From the NCBI GenBank assembly GCA_023634235.1, contig JAMKCF010000015.1, positions 14,294,087-14,358,086 of the forward strand: 64,000 bases of DNA. Reading direction: 5' to 3'. Numbering within the stretch: position 1 is the stretch's first letter; each line of letters opens with the position of its first letter. This document shows positions 11,501 to 21,735 of the stretch, in pieces. Origin of the DNA: Pisaster brevispinus (taxonomy: Eukaryota; Echinodermata; Asteroidea; Forcipulatida; Asteriidae). The notes under the pieces were generated by a model. That model made no database searches. It was not told where the DNA came from and saw only the letters and a program-made list of their open reading frames with translations. A program made the position numbers and the translations under genes.

Positions 11501-14500
11501 AGAGAGAGAGACCACCAACATAGGGCTAGATGGCTCAGTTGGTAGAACACCGGTACGTTAATCCGGAGGTCGCAGGTTCAAATCCCGCTCTAGTCAATTT
11601 TTCTTTGTTCAACCCACACTTGAATAAAGAGTGACTTACCGTTGAGTACTGCCACTCCAACACTACTTCTCCGTGTGTTCATCGACGCCACCGACTTCCA
11701 CTCATTGACCTTGGGGTCATAGGTTTCAACGCTACTCAGACCTGTGTAACCATGGTAACATACACAACAACAGTATCAGCACTGATACTTCATTCGAGGG
11801 CAAGGCAGTTTTCCTTCGTAGAGGGCACTTAAAATTTCTACAGGAACATTTCAAGGGGCACAAAGGCAAGCACTGAGGGGCGTTGAGCCAGTGGAAGACT
11901 TTGGAACGCTAGGTGGCAGCAGACTTACCGGGTAAATTTCCTTTGTTTATGTAGTTCTGAGCATGCGCACATTACCGAGAACATCGGATATACCTGGTTA
12001 GTCTGCTGCCACCTAGCGTCCCAAAAGTCCCCAATTGTAATCAGGCCTTTGATAGGCATGAGGCGAAGCGTAACATTTTGTTGCTAGTTTTATTTCCAAA
12101 AGTAGGTTGGCAACAAAAGTACTTGGCATATGCCGCCAAAGGCAAATCCAACAGCGAGCTGTCAGCCAATAGGAAGCTTTTTGACAGCAAGGGTACTGTT
12201 TGAGCTTGTGTCATCAAATGCTATTGTTGCGTCCAATCAGAATCCAAGACCTCATTTTAAACCAAATCTAATTACACATATTCGCTTAAAGCCTGGTTTA
12301 TACTTCAGGCGAAAGCCAAGCAAATTTTCTTTCACCAAAATTCCCTTGGCATTCTCTTTCGAGTGAAGTATAAACTGGTCTTATTTTACCCCCCCCCCAA
12401 ATCTCTCGTCAAAACCCTCCCCTGATAGCCTACCAGTGGTTCCGTCGAATCCCCCTACGGCGTAGATACGGTTGTTCAGCACAGCTACGCCCAGCGTGCT
12501 GCGTCTGGCCTCCATGGATGCTACCGATGACCACATGTTCCTTGTCGGATCGTACACATCCACGGTTCTCACGCGCAGGGAGCCGTTGAAACCACCAACG
12601 GCATAGACTAAGCCGTTTAGTACTGCAATACCTGATGGTATGAGAAAAAAAATACTTGCCATTTTACAGGTAAAATTATTTGTAATCCCATTTCAAATGA
12701 ATCCCAATTTCCTGCTTATAAAGATGGAGAACATCGACCTTCTCCAATTTCTATCTTATCCGATCAGTTTATTTTTCAACCTAATTGACCTTGTGAAGTC
12801 ATTTATCATCTCCGATGACCTTGTCAGGTCTACTTACCCTTGACCTGAAAAGGTTGTCCTTGTTTTTTCCCCCGTTTTTTTTTGGTCATCTTCTACTTTC
12901 CCAAGACTGAATGAGGTCAAGTTTTCCTCTGACCTGATGTCATCTTTACTGTTTCAAGACCTGGTGAGGTCATGCTTTCCCCTGATCTGGTCAGGTCATC
13001 ACCACTTGACCCATTGAGGTCATCTTCTACTTTCCCCTGACCTACTGAGGTCACGCTTCCCCCTGAACTGATGAGGTCATCTTGACTTTATCCATACGGT
13101 CATGCTTTCCTCTGACCTGGTCAGGTCATCTCCCCCTGACCCAATGAGGCCACCTTCTACTTTCTCCTGACCTATTGAGGTCATGCTTTCCTCTGACCTG
13201 AAGAGGTCATCTTCTACCTACCAGCTCGACAGCGTCTGGAGGGCATCTCAGCCGCCTGAGACCACTTCTCTTCCTTGAAGTCGTAAACTTCTACGCTGCG
13301 GATTGCCTTGGGCGCCTGACCACCAACAACTAACATCAGCTGTTATTACAATCAAAACAAAAATAAAGGAAGCTTGAATTTTTCTACTGCCAACAAATAT
13401 GCAAGGAAAATGGAAACAGTGGTATAATAATATTTTTCTTGTGCGTGTTGTGGCCTGAAGTGCATCAGACTCAAGTTCTGGTGATTAAGCCATCAGGGTG
13501 TGGGTTCGAATCCCGGTTATGACACTTGGTCCCGTAACCTTAGATCGTGAGGGTCTTTCGCAGGATCCTGACACGACAATGCAAGCTCCTGCGCTTGATG
13601 TTGACACCGTCTGCTACGCTCAGTAACCCCCTTCCGCCCTCTGACCTCAGAAGATGCTGACATTCATTCGCCCGCGGATGTAGCATGCCGTGCATGGTCA
13701 TCAGTTTTTTTATCCTCCTATCATTGACATGTAGATATTCAGAAGTTCACTCGACAATACCCGCACTGTAACTCATCTAAGAAACGACCCATGTGTTAAT
13801 CGCCTTATTCATGTGTTCCCCGTTCAGTTTGAACGTCAAACAATTCCTCACTTAGTAGTAGTATTATTAATGTTCTCCGTACCTTAGGAAGTCCGATGGG
13901 CGTCCGGGGCTTCGTTCTCGGGTTCTTAAACAGAGCCCGTTGCTCTTTGGCCAGGAGGTGATACTTCATGGCCTCAATCAGGTAGTCCTTGCAGCTGCTG
14001 CTGGACTTTATGAGAGGCTCCTCCTCGACACGCTGCACCAGGTAGTCCCGGGAGAGCAGCGGGAGGCGGACGTGCTCCACAAGACGCGGCGTGTAGTCGC
14101 AGCGGTTCTGGGGGTCGCTGTTGACCCAACCAACGACCGCTTCAAACACCTAATACAAGAGAAAAAAAACCCACATAACTAAAACAGTGCAAGAACGTTA
14201 ATACATATACAATAGTTCTAAGAACTTTTTAAATACATGGTTGTCAGGCCTTGTGCTTCAGCTTTTTCTGAAGTAGCCCACCGGGCTAGTAAACTGTGCA
14301 TTTCACTTACCCCCAGAAGGTTTTAGTAGCCCATATTGTCATAAATGTAGCTATCTGATGTTTTAATGGTAGCAATCACAGCCAGTTAAATGGTCAAATA
14401 AAGTTACCTTCACACACTCCAAAAAAAATTAACATTTCAAAAAAGTATTACTGACATGAAAAGGAAGAAATATGAGCATTTTTAAACAGGTAGGTGGACT

Positions 14501-17500
14501 AGTTTTGAGAAGCCCACAGGGAAAGTTGAGAAGTGTTTACTAGCCAAAAGCAGTTTTAACAAGACAATGTGAGCCAAGTTAGTGATAAGGGTGAGGTCTG
14601 GTTGTACTGATCTTGACATATAAAACATCTTGTTCCTCAGGATCAAGTATCATAAAGCTGTAAATTTTTCTTCATGAGTTGAACTGCAACCCCCCCCCAA
14701 AAAAAAGTGGGATACCAGTCACAAGCAACATTGAATAGTATTAAGGCTTGTAAACCAACTCTGCTCCTAGCCAGATTTTGTTCTTAATAGCTTTATCGAT
14801 ATTGGGCCCAAGTTGGGGGTTCGAGGTCGGGGAGGGGGGCGTGTCTTACCTCTTCCTCAGTTGGTACCGTGAGATGATCGCTACTGATTAGCTCGCTGAC
14901 CTGGTCTGCAGATAATGCCGTGAACTCGTCGCTGTGAACAACGGCACTAAATCACAAAATGACAAAAAATACCCATTCTTTAATAAGAAGTAACTATAAC
15001 TAGTAAACTTGGGGGTACCACCATGTGTAAATCTCTTTTGGGAGGAGTGTTGGCTCTGAAAAGAGCCAGTGTGGTCTGGACGTTTCGAACAATTCACTCT
15101 GCTCATCTTAAAGAGGACTTCTGATGATGATGCAGCTTAAGTAGAGCTGGAGGGATAAACTCTCTTGAAGATGAGCAGAGTATACTGTTCGAAATGTCGA
15201 CACCACACCAGCTTTTGTCTAAGCCAACAATCCTGCCAAAAGAGATTCACCACTACTACTTAAAAAAAAGTCCCTACTAGTGTCAAAGTCGTGACTAATT
15301 GAAGCGCGACTAGTCAGGTAGTGAGTTTCACTAGTCGCCCAGGCCTCGTCAACCCACTGGAAAGTTACCAAAAGTAGGAGGGTTAGGAAATCATTCATTA
15401 AGACTGACTACCTGAAGTGCTGCATCGTGTAGTTCTGTGCGTAGTGATAGAGCTCGCTGCAGGAGTGCATGTCGGCGAATGCACGGATGCCTAGGCAATT
15501 GGTTGGGTGGAGTTGCTTCTGAAGGAAGTCACAGCAAGCGCTGCGGACGTCGATGAGTTGTAGTAGACTTGCAGCTGGCAAGAGTGTCTAGGGGACAAAG
15601 AGTATGGGTTAGACTAAGGGTCAGACAATAAAGAGTAAGAACTTTGGATGTCAAGTGAGCTGCCACTTGTAGTAGACTTGCAGCCGCAAATTGGGTTAAT
15701 GGGATTAAGAACACAGATCAGAATAAACGTCAGGTCAGGGTTAGGTCACAGGTAATCCTGAAGGGTCACTGTACTATCGTGAGGAGATAATTTACCGAAT
15801 GAGGGGGAAACTTGTTAATCGAGTCCGGCCAGTTCAGGTCATTGGGCTAGATCAGGGATCTTTGGGTTAGGTCAGGGGTCATCAGGTTAGGTCAGGGGTC
15901 ACCAGGTTAGGTCAGGGGTCACCAGGATACTGTAGATAGGCATGCCAAGGGGGTCATCAGTTAGAGCTAGGGTTATTGGGTTAGATCATGGATCTTCAAG
16001 CTAGGTAATAGGGGTCATCAGGTTACGTCAGGTGTCATGAGGTTAGGTCAGGTGTCACTAGGTTAGGTCAGGGGTCAAAGGGATAAATCAGGATCCTCTT
16101 TAAAGGGAATGAATTTCTAGATTTATGTTTTAGAGCCTCATTGCTACTTGCTAGTCAATTTTGTTGTTGCTGAAAGAACCTTTTCATGGAATATTTGCAG
16201 CATATTTTACCTGGACATTCTCTTCGGTTACTTGTATCTCGGATGTATAGACGAAATCCAACAGCAGAGCGAGGGCGCTGCCATCAATCTCTTGTAAGAT
16301 AATCTTCTGGGTGCGGCTCTCTGAGAGCTGGCTGGTAAACATGGCTGAGAAGTATGGGCTGCATGCGGCTAGGACGACGCGGTGGGCAGGGAGCTCCACA
16401 CCTTCTGCCTCTAGTGTCACATCGCAAAGAATGTTTTGCCTTAAAGTAGTTGGACAAACAAAGATTGGAGAAGTTAAATTTCGTCTTTCTGAAAGTAAAA
16501 ATGTTGTGACTGAAGCAGGCCTAGATTTAAATGAGGCCAGCCACGGAGGCCACAGCCTTGGTTGCCCTAGTCTGGGCCTTGGTTGCCCTGGTCTTGGCCC
16601 TTGGTTGCCTGGGCTCGATTTCACAAAGCACTAAGATTCATCTTAAGATGAGTTGTCAGTATCACCACAATGATTTCTATTGTGACATCACACTTTGCTT
16701 AGCAATTAAGAGTGGTACACAGTTAAGATCAATCTTAACTCATTGTGAAATCGGCCCCTGGTCTTGGCCTTGGTTGCCCTAGTCTTGGCCTTAGTTGCCC
16801 CTTCAACAGTTCCCCCATAGACTTTGCAATGGAAGTGCCCTTTGCAAAATGAAAATGGCCTCGGCCTCTCAAAGATGAAATTCCAGGCCTGCTGAAAGGG
16901 GAAAATACCTAAGAAATGTTCTTAGTTCCCACTAGCTGTCCTTGTACATGGAATCAACATGCGAAATTTAAAGAGGGGCTATATTTTAAATGTGGGGCCA
17001 TCGAACATTTTTGGATTTTGACAAAAATTGCACTAGAAGGGTATCAAACAGTGGCATTTTACACCATTTTAATGTAAGGTTAATGTATACTTGTAATTCT
17101 CCCCATCCCATTTTCATGGGGACTCTATCAACTGGAAAATTTAAACAACTGAAGTTGACCTCGGTGCCCCTCAATCTGTAACGTCCTTTTTGAATGATAG
17201 ATTAAGTAAATTAATTGTCAAGCTGGCATGGTCACCCTCAGGGCCCCATTTCATAAATCTGTTCAGCAGAAACTACTGCTTAGCAATTTTCTATGCTGGA
17301 AGCGAAAAATGAGTGGGGCACCAGTCACAAACAATGTAAACTTTATGGAATTTTTTGCTGGTAACCAGTTCCCGCTTTAAGCTAATTTTGTCTGTGCCTG
17401 GCAAGTTTTTGTGCTTACAGGTTTTATGAAATTGGGCTGAGGAGGGGACAAACATACTGTGAAAACAAAATAACTTGGACACGCTGGTATGCCTGATCCG

Positions 17501-19081
17501 ATGCAGAAAGCATGATCAGTTTACCAGTGCAGTCCTCAGTCCGGCAGAATCAAACAAAACATGTAGTTCTGTTTCTGATGGGTTGTGTATTTAGTATTTT
17601 ATGTTTTCCCCAAAGTCAAAACAAAATATTTAATCAAACATTACCCTAATCTTTTAAAGAAACGCGACACAGCCACATGAAAACATAATTTTGTTACATC
17701 CTTGTTTTTTCAAGTTCTATTTTAGAAAACTGATTTCAACTTCCTCAATCTAAAGTTATTGACTCGAATAGGAAGTGACAACACCACTGTTGTGATAGTA
17801 TTTGTACCCTACAGGACTACATTATCATTCTTGTTACACGATCTTTGCAATGTTTGGGCAACTGTGATGCTTCCTTCCTTCTTGTAAGTTACAGGGATGT
17901 GAAAAAAAAAACCTGAACTGTGAGCGCGAAGCCTACTTACATGTACATACATTTATCTTTTGTTTCAAAAGCTATAATCTGTACTCTAGGGCATTCTATT
18001 TATTTTGATAATCATGTTTTATATGATCTTAATTAAAAAACATGTAGAAAAAAAATATATACATATATAAATTTTATTATTATTATTATTATTATTTTAT
18101 TTTATTTTTTTTTGGGGGGGGGAGGGTTTAAAAAAAAAACCAGATTTCTGGGAAAAATATGGAGAAATCACATCACTGAAGTTAGGGCTTGCCCAAAACT
18201 TTTTTAGTGACTGGCCAGCAGGACCAGCTAGCTTGTCATTTCACGAGTCCACCAGCTTTTTCACTGGTCCATACTTCATATCAAAATAATTTATTTGGGG
18301 ATTAGCCAGCCAGTCCACTTGGAGTGAATTTTGACTAGGTCTTCGGTGCTAATAACTAGCATTTGGCCAGCAGCCCACTGTTCAGGGAGAACGCTTTTAG
18401 CCAATGCAGTTGTTCCTTAGTAGAGGGCCAGTCAATGAAGAAAATGCAAAATTTCTATTGAAGGGCACAAAGGCGATGACAAGGGGGGCATGGAGGCAAT
18501 TATATCTGGACTGCTTCCATGAAGTATCAAGCTTAGAGAGGTCCCTCTTAGAAGAAAATCCCACGTAGAAATGTTTAAGGGGCACTAAGGACAAGACCAG
18601 GGCACAGTGCCTGAACTTGAATGAAATGAATGAAATGACACTTCAAGAAAACCTCCACATGCCTTGTGGCTCGAAACTTACACAGAACGTTAATTTTTTT
18701 TATATAAATAACCAAAATATCGAATTTTTATTAAAGAAGAATGTCTCTAGTTAAAAAGCTCAATTATTATTTAGTAAATCTTCAAAACACTAGACTGCAG
18801 GACTTAGTTGTGGGGTTAAAGACCAAAAGCTATAACTACTGGACTCTGGCCAGTCGCTACCCCCTTGAATTTCATTCTTGGTGAAGGGTATATTTCCGAG
18901 GAAAATGTAAGTTTAAAAAGGGGATTTCTTTGAATCTAACTTCCATAAATCAACCAGTGGCTTGAAATCCGTTTTTGAAAACTTACTTTCGAAAGTCGTT
19001 GAGAAGATCGAAGGCTCTCTGCGTGTGAAGGATGTTGCGATATGGCGGGGGGTCGGAGGGCAGTACCTCCATGTCCTCCAT
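8590..19081 (-). CDS. KLHL2/3: Kelch-like protein 2/3 ortholog (BTB-BACK-Kelch), CUL3 adaptor
   Basis: Substrate adaptor of a CUL3 ubiquitin ligase; vertebrate KLHL2/KLHL3 target WNK kinases. Eleven coding exons, each with AG/GT borders: 19081-18987, 16439-16211, 15587-15412, 14946-14850, 14149-13883, 13339-13222, 12631-12434, 11741-11640, 10650-10522, 9859-9719 and 8762-8590. They total 1725 nt, 574 aa; human KLHL3 is 587. The ATG at 19081 has a perfect context (CACCATGG). BTB begins near residue 32 ([22 protein letters not shown]). BACK follows, with [17 protein letters not shown] and [10 protein letters not shown]. Six kelch blades run from residue 289 to the end, with GG doublets and motifs such as [14 protein letters not shown] and [17 protein letters not shown]. 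All kelch-exon junctions are phase 1. A 5' UTR continues upstream in this exon (to 19111) and probably in a further exon. KLHL2 versus KLHL3 cannot be separated, since the duplication is vertebrate. Confidence 0.93.
8960..9125 (+). repeat. TA-target MITE, degraded copy
   Basis: In the last intron of the KLHL gene. It shares CCTTTATTATGCTGCCACC, CATCTTGGTCATGTTCCCTG and CAAAAAGGAACCAGACTATT with the intact element at 10962-11137, but its ends have decayed. Further copies lie at 57130-57300 (inverted) and 63725-63880. Confidence 0.7.
9225..9605. repeat. repeat with TTTCGAC...GTCTTTCTCGAAGG core
   Basis: Contains TTACCAACCAAAACGACC, GGCCTGACGTTTCGACCCAA and AGAGTCTTTCTCGAAGG. Partial duplicates of the same motifs lie inside it near 9500-9540. 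A related copy with an internal inversion lies at 58095-58275. It sits in the last KLHL intron. Confidence 0.55.
10020..10160. repeat. foldback repeat 'AACGTTTCGATCAGTATGCTC', copy 1
   Basis: Carries TGAAAAGAACCGGTGGTTT, then CAACGTTTCGATCAGTATGC, then GATCGTCTTCGGGAGA. Related copies lie at 15012-15265 (both arms present as an inverted pair), 25440-25580 (inverted) and 30165-30305. Confidence 0.6.
10870..11395. repeat. ~120-130-bp tandem repeat rich in TTAGGG-like motifs
   Basis: Three units, each with GTTAGGAGTTAGGGTTAGGT, GGGTCATATAGTGTGGCAAG and AGGTACAGGGTTATTGTTAG. The first is split by the MITE at 10962-11137. TTAGGG appears only once or a few times per unit, so this is a minisatellite and not telomeric DNA. 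Confidence 0.8.
10962..11137 (+). mobile_element. 176-bp TA-target MITE with 15-bp perfect terminal inverted repeats
   Basis: Termini are TAGACCTTTATCATG and CATGATAAAGGTCTA. Next to them the arms continue as CACCATCTTG and CAAGATGGTC. It interrupts the tandem repeat at GGGTCATA^TAGTGTGG. The next unit (about 11246-11262) keeps the uninterrupted sequence and so serves as an empty site. TA-rich target and termini fit a Tc1/mariner-type non-autonomous element; no transposase is present. Confidence 0.8.
11515..11625 (+). repeat. tRNA-derived SINE, family B, copy 2
   Basis: tRNA-like head GGGCTAGATGGCTCAGTTGG, then CACCGGTACGTTAATCCGGA, B-box GGTTCAAATCCCGC, then TCAATTTTTCTTTGTTCAAC. It lies 15 bp downstream of a KLHL exon border (11640), inside the intron. 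Confidence 0.75.
11897..12029. mobile_element. 133-bp MITE with ~37-bp inverted repeats
   Basis: Left arm GACTTTGGAACGCTAGGTGG then CAGCAGACTTACC; right arm GTCTGCTGCCACCTAGCG then TCCCAAAAGTC. The centre holds GAGCATGCGCACATTACC. A second copy is at 48917-49060 and a fragment at 47090-47175. It sits in an intron of the KLHL gene. Confidence 0.75.
12290..12382. repeat. short foldback repeat
   Basis: Arms AGCCTGGTTTATACTTCA and TGAAGTATAAACTGGTCT enclose about 55 bp. It lies in an intron of the KLHL gene, next to a C-rich run. Confidence 0.6.
12690..13215. repeat. intronic minisatellite of paired AGGTCA half-sites
   Basis: Degenerate units of roughly 30-60 bp built from 'CTTTCCCCTGACCT....AGGTCATC'. 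Four copies contain a perfect everted pair TGACCT-N4-AGGTCA: 13038-13053, 13113-13128, 13168-13183 and 13194-13209. It ends directly before the KLHL exon at 13222. AGGTCA is the nuclear-receptor half-site; whether it is bound is unknown. Confidence 0.75.
13440..13530 (+). repeat. tRNA-derived SINE, family A, head fragment
   Basis: GTGTTGTGGCCTGAAGTG, AGACTCAAGTTCTGGTG and B-box GGGTTCGAATCCCGG, followed by TATGACACTT. Only the tRNA-like head remains. It is in the KLHL intron that runs 13340-13882; the rest of that intron is unassigned. Confidence 0.6.
14247..14550 (+). repeat. ~300-bp interspersed repeat, copy 1 of an inverted pair
   Basis: Contains GGTTTTAGTAGCCCATATTG, GTCATAAATGTAGCTATCTG, TTCACACACTCCAAAAAA and GAAGCCCACAGGGAAAGTTG. 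The same order of motifs is found reverse-complemented at 44400-44700. It lies in a KLHL intron. I do not recognise the family. Confidence 0.65.
15012..15265. repeat. foldback repeat 'CTCTTTTGG...GTTTCGAAC', copy 2
   Basis: The left half has AAATCTCTTTTGGGAGGAGT and GACGTTTCGAACAATTCA. The right half carries them inverted: GTTCGAAATGTCGAC and CAAAAGAGATTCACCACTA. The centre is GATGATGATGCAGCTTAAGT. It lies in a KLHL intron, and the same architecture occurs at 10020 and 30165. Confidence 0.65.
15710..16085. repeat. intronic minisatellite, 20-bp unit with DR1-like AGGTCAGGGGTCA
   Basis: Units read approximately GGTTAGGTCAGGGGTCACCA. The 13-mer AGGTCAGGGGTCA occurs perfectly at 15869-15881, 15889-15901, 15909-15921 and 16065-16077, with variants between. 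It has the layout of a DR1 nuclear-receptor element (two half-sites, one-base spacer). It occupies the KLHL intron between the exons ending at 15587 and 16211. Confidence 0.8.
16618..16756. mobile_element. foldback MITE inserted in a CTTGG minisatellite
   Basis: Arms GATTTCACAAAGCACTAAGA and ATTGTGAAATCG. The flanking DNA on both sides (16545-16617 and 16757-16800) is a GGTTGCCCTGGTCTTGG-type minisatellite, so the element interrupted it. Relatives are at 38377-38545 and 49452-49623. KLHL intron 1 (16440-18986) also holds a copy of the 'GAGCTGCTTAAGC' family at 17243-17440 and the element at 17892. Confidence 0.7.
17892..18178 (+). mobile_element. CAGGGATG-family MITE, copy 1 (6-bp TSD AAGTTA)
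   Basis: Begins CAGGGATGTGA and ends with a slightly mutated TCACATCACTG. Direct repeats AAGTTA lie at 17886-17891 and 18179-18184. The body contains CTGAACTGTGAGCGCGAAG, GAAGCCTACTTA and CTTTTGTTTCAAAAGC. Copies 2-4 are at 54258, 55177 and 63220. It lies in KLHL intron 1. No ORF. Confidence 0.85.
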
Positions 19082-19304
19082 GGTGAATGGATGGCTGATG
19101 ACGATATCACTCTGGAGTAATTGTGAACAAAGTAGAGGTACGAGCTTTACCAAAATAAATGCAAATTTTACAAAAAATAGGGGGTGGGGTGGGCTGGATT
19201 GACCTACAGCCAAAAATGTTCACCTTAATTTCACTGCAGAATCTCTTTTTGGGGGAAAACAACGAAAAAAAGGTTTCTTTTGTCAGTGACAGTGCCAATC
19301 ACCT

Positions 19305-19850
19305 GAATCAATGACAGTGTCACTTGGTGACAGTGTCACTTGGGGCATTATATAGCAAACCAAGAGTCCTTACTAGAGTCTCTGTGCTGCTCAGACAGCG
19401 CCACTGACTCACTCGACTCAGTGACAGTGCCACTCGGTCGCATTGCAACTCATTGACAGTGGTGCCACCATAGAATAGAGCAAGGAACCCTTGCTCTATG
19501 GTGCCAGACAGTGACAGTGAATGGTGCATCCCAGGGACAGTGGTGCCACCAAGTCACGGTGGTGCCACTCAGTCTCAGAGACAGTGACGTCATCCAGTGA
19601 CAGTGGTGCCACCATTAGTAGTGCTACTCAGAGACAGTGGTGCCACCGAGTACGGTGGTACCACCTAGTGCAGGGGTGCCACCCAATGACAGGGAGCCAC
19701 CAAGTCACAGTGGTGCCACTCACTCAGTCTCAGAGACAGTGACGTCATCCAGTGACAGTGGTGCCACCACAATAGTGTGGGTGCTACTCAGAGACAGTGG
19801 TGCCACCCAGTATTCAGTAATGGTGGTACCACCTAGTGCAGGGGTACCAC
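19305..19850. repeat. CAGTGGTGCCACC minisatellite (upstream of KLHL coding start)
   Basis: Degenerate units around GACAGTGGTGCCACC with a higher-order period near 170-185 bp. For example CAGAGACAGTGACGTCATCC occurs at about 19576 and 19733. The array continues after the insertion at 19851-20523, up to about 20600. Open frames on both strands here are by-products. Confidence 0.8.
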
Positions 19851-20523
19851 CTAGCCCAGGTTGGACTCCTCCGTTGCATGCAACGCGACGGAGTCCAGGG
19901 TATAAGCCTACCGTAGCAATGCGAAAAATTTTATACCAACATTTTAAAATATTTGTACCTTATTGGTGAAGCTGAAGCTTTACTCACATATTCCTGGTGC
20001 CCTGAACTATCAGCCTGATGGGCTTAGAATCGTTGATTTTATCCTTGGATGACATTATTTGCGAAAATAAAATGGAAATTGACGTCTCCTCTGTAACTTT
20101 CTGTTCAGACTCCGTTTATGAATACTCACACGCAAGCGCGCCCATAGCAAGTTCGTCACACAAAGTCTTGCACCTAGACTACTTTCGTTCGCGCTACAAG
20201 GTGCGTTGACCCGGAAGTCGATGGAACCGCTATGCATTTCGCACATGCGCACACGTACTTACTCATCAATCGGTACACGATGTTTAAAACGTTAGCGTGG
20301 ATGTGCGATTTAATTTCTGGAATAATATCATCCATGAATATATATATTTTTTTTTTATGCATCAAAAGTGTAGTTATGGCCATGAAGAATATAACAAGAG
20401 AATTTCAGCTTCTTAAATCAGGTAAAAATATAAAAAAACATTAGTCAAAAATTGGTTCGCATTGTAGAGAAGCTTTATACCCAGGACGTCAGTGCAGTGG
20501 CACTGACGTCCTACCAGGGCTAG
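19851..20523. mobile_element. 673-bp non-autonomous element with terminal hairpins and 8-bp TSD
   Basis: Termini CTAGCCCAGGTTGGAC and GTCCTACCAGGGCTAG are imperfect inverted repeats. Directly inside each end is a hairpin: left GGACTCC...GGAGTCC with loop arms CGTTGCATGCAACG, right GGACGTCAGTGC-AGTG-GCACTGACGTCC (perfect 12-bp stem). Inside those, the ends match again (GGGTATAA, AATGCGAA). GGTACCAC is duplicated at 19843-19850 and 20524-20531, while uninterrupted minisatellite units carry it once. The 8-bp duplication would fit the hAT group. The interior has no transposase. Confidence 0.8.
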
Positions 20524-20599
20524 GGTACCACCCAATGACAGGAAGCCACCCACTACCCTACCCAGTCATGCCCGTGTCAGTGAAACTGGTGTTACCCAC

Positions 20600-21735
20600 T
20601 GTCACCCAGTCAGTCAGATCAACAAAGTGAAACTTGTCTTGAGTGAGACTTGACAATGACATGCTTGATAAAACAACACTCGCCACTTAGTGACTTATTA
20701 AATTAAAACCACTTTTACTTTGTACGTACATATCATGTACATGGTAAAAACTCGTAATCTTATCAAAGAGGAAGGAAATACATGATCTTATCAAGGTAAG
20801 GCGGTACCGCTTCCAGGGGCAGATGGAATTCAGGGCATATGCCGTGGAGACAGTGAAAAACAGTTGCGGTTGTGTACTGACTGGTGTGGTGTGACTGTGA
20901 GTGTGACTATCGACTTTCGTTTATCGTCTGACCTGTGTTGTATTGTTTTTGTTTTTGCAACCTCACATCGAAAAGAAAACTAATTTATGAAATTTGAACT
21001 CACGCAAACATTTGTTAGAGCCTTACCTGTATACCTCAATTAAACAGTCCAGCATTTACAAGTGGAAAAAGGAATGTTTCGTGAAGAAAAAAACACATTT
21101 TTAATTCCAACACAGAACTCTATCGCATGGATAGCCGCCATTCACATTCACCTGACCCACTAGCTCAGAATATTCCATTTGTTTATAGGGGTAGAAAGTG
21201 AAGGGAGAGGCAGGAACACCCTGGTTATAAACAAAACTGAAAATAAAAAAGGTTGTTACTGTCCAATAAATACTTAGCAATATGTGCAACATGTCATAAT
21301 AAAACAAGATAAAAACCATACAAACCAATTTATGCAATGGTTCATAAGAAATAATTGATTAAACAAACTACTTTTATTTGGAGTCACCTCTCTTACGTCA
21401 AAACCCCCAATATTTCTCATCTAGTTTTTGTTCAAGACGTTTCCTCCGAACGTTACAAATATAGAGGGCGCACATTTATAAACTCCTGTCATATTCTTTA
21501 TTATTTCACAACAACCAACATCACCATGTAATAGATTTTCATAACATGATTTTGTTGTTGTTGCTTTTTAGATACACCTTATCAAGAAAATTACCCGTTT
21601 CCTCCTCTTTTATTATTATTTTAAGTTTTAAGTTCAAATACAGTTTCTCAGCACAAGCGTGCCAAAAGCAGCAGGCAAAACAGTCTTGTTCAAAAGACTA
21701 CAAGCCATAACCAATCAGAAAGGAACACTCTCATA
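20600..21735. other. divergent intergenic stretch between KLHL and the acyltransferase
   Basis: AT-rich, with no convincing exon. An additional 5' UTR exon of the minus-strand KLHL gene could lie here, but I could not place one. The short ORFs at 21101-21337 and nearby look like noise. Confidence 0.35.

Noticed and set aside
19521..19969. plus-strand ORFs over the GTGCCACC repeats
   Set aside because: Produced by a minisatellite; the reading frame also enters the inserted element.
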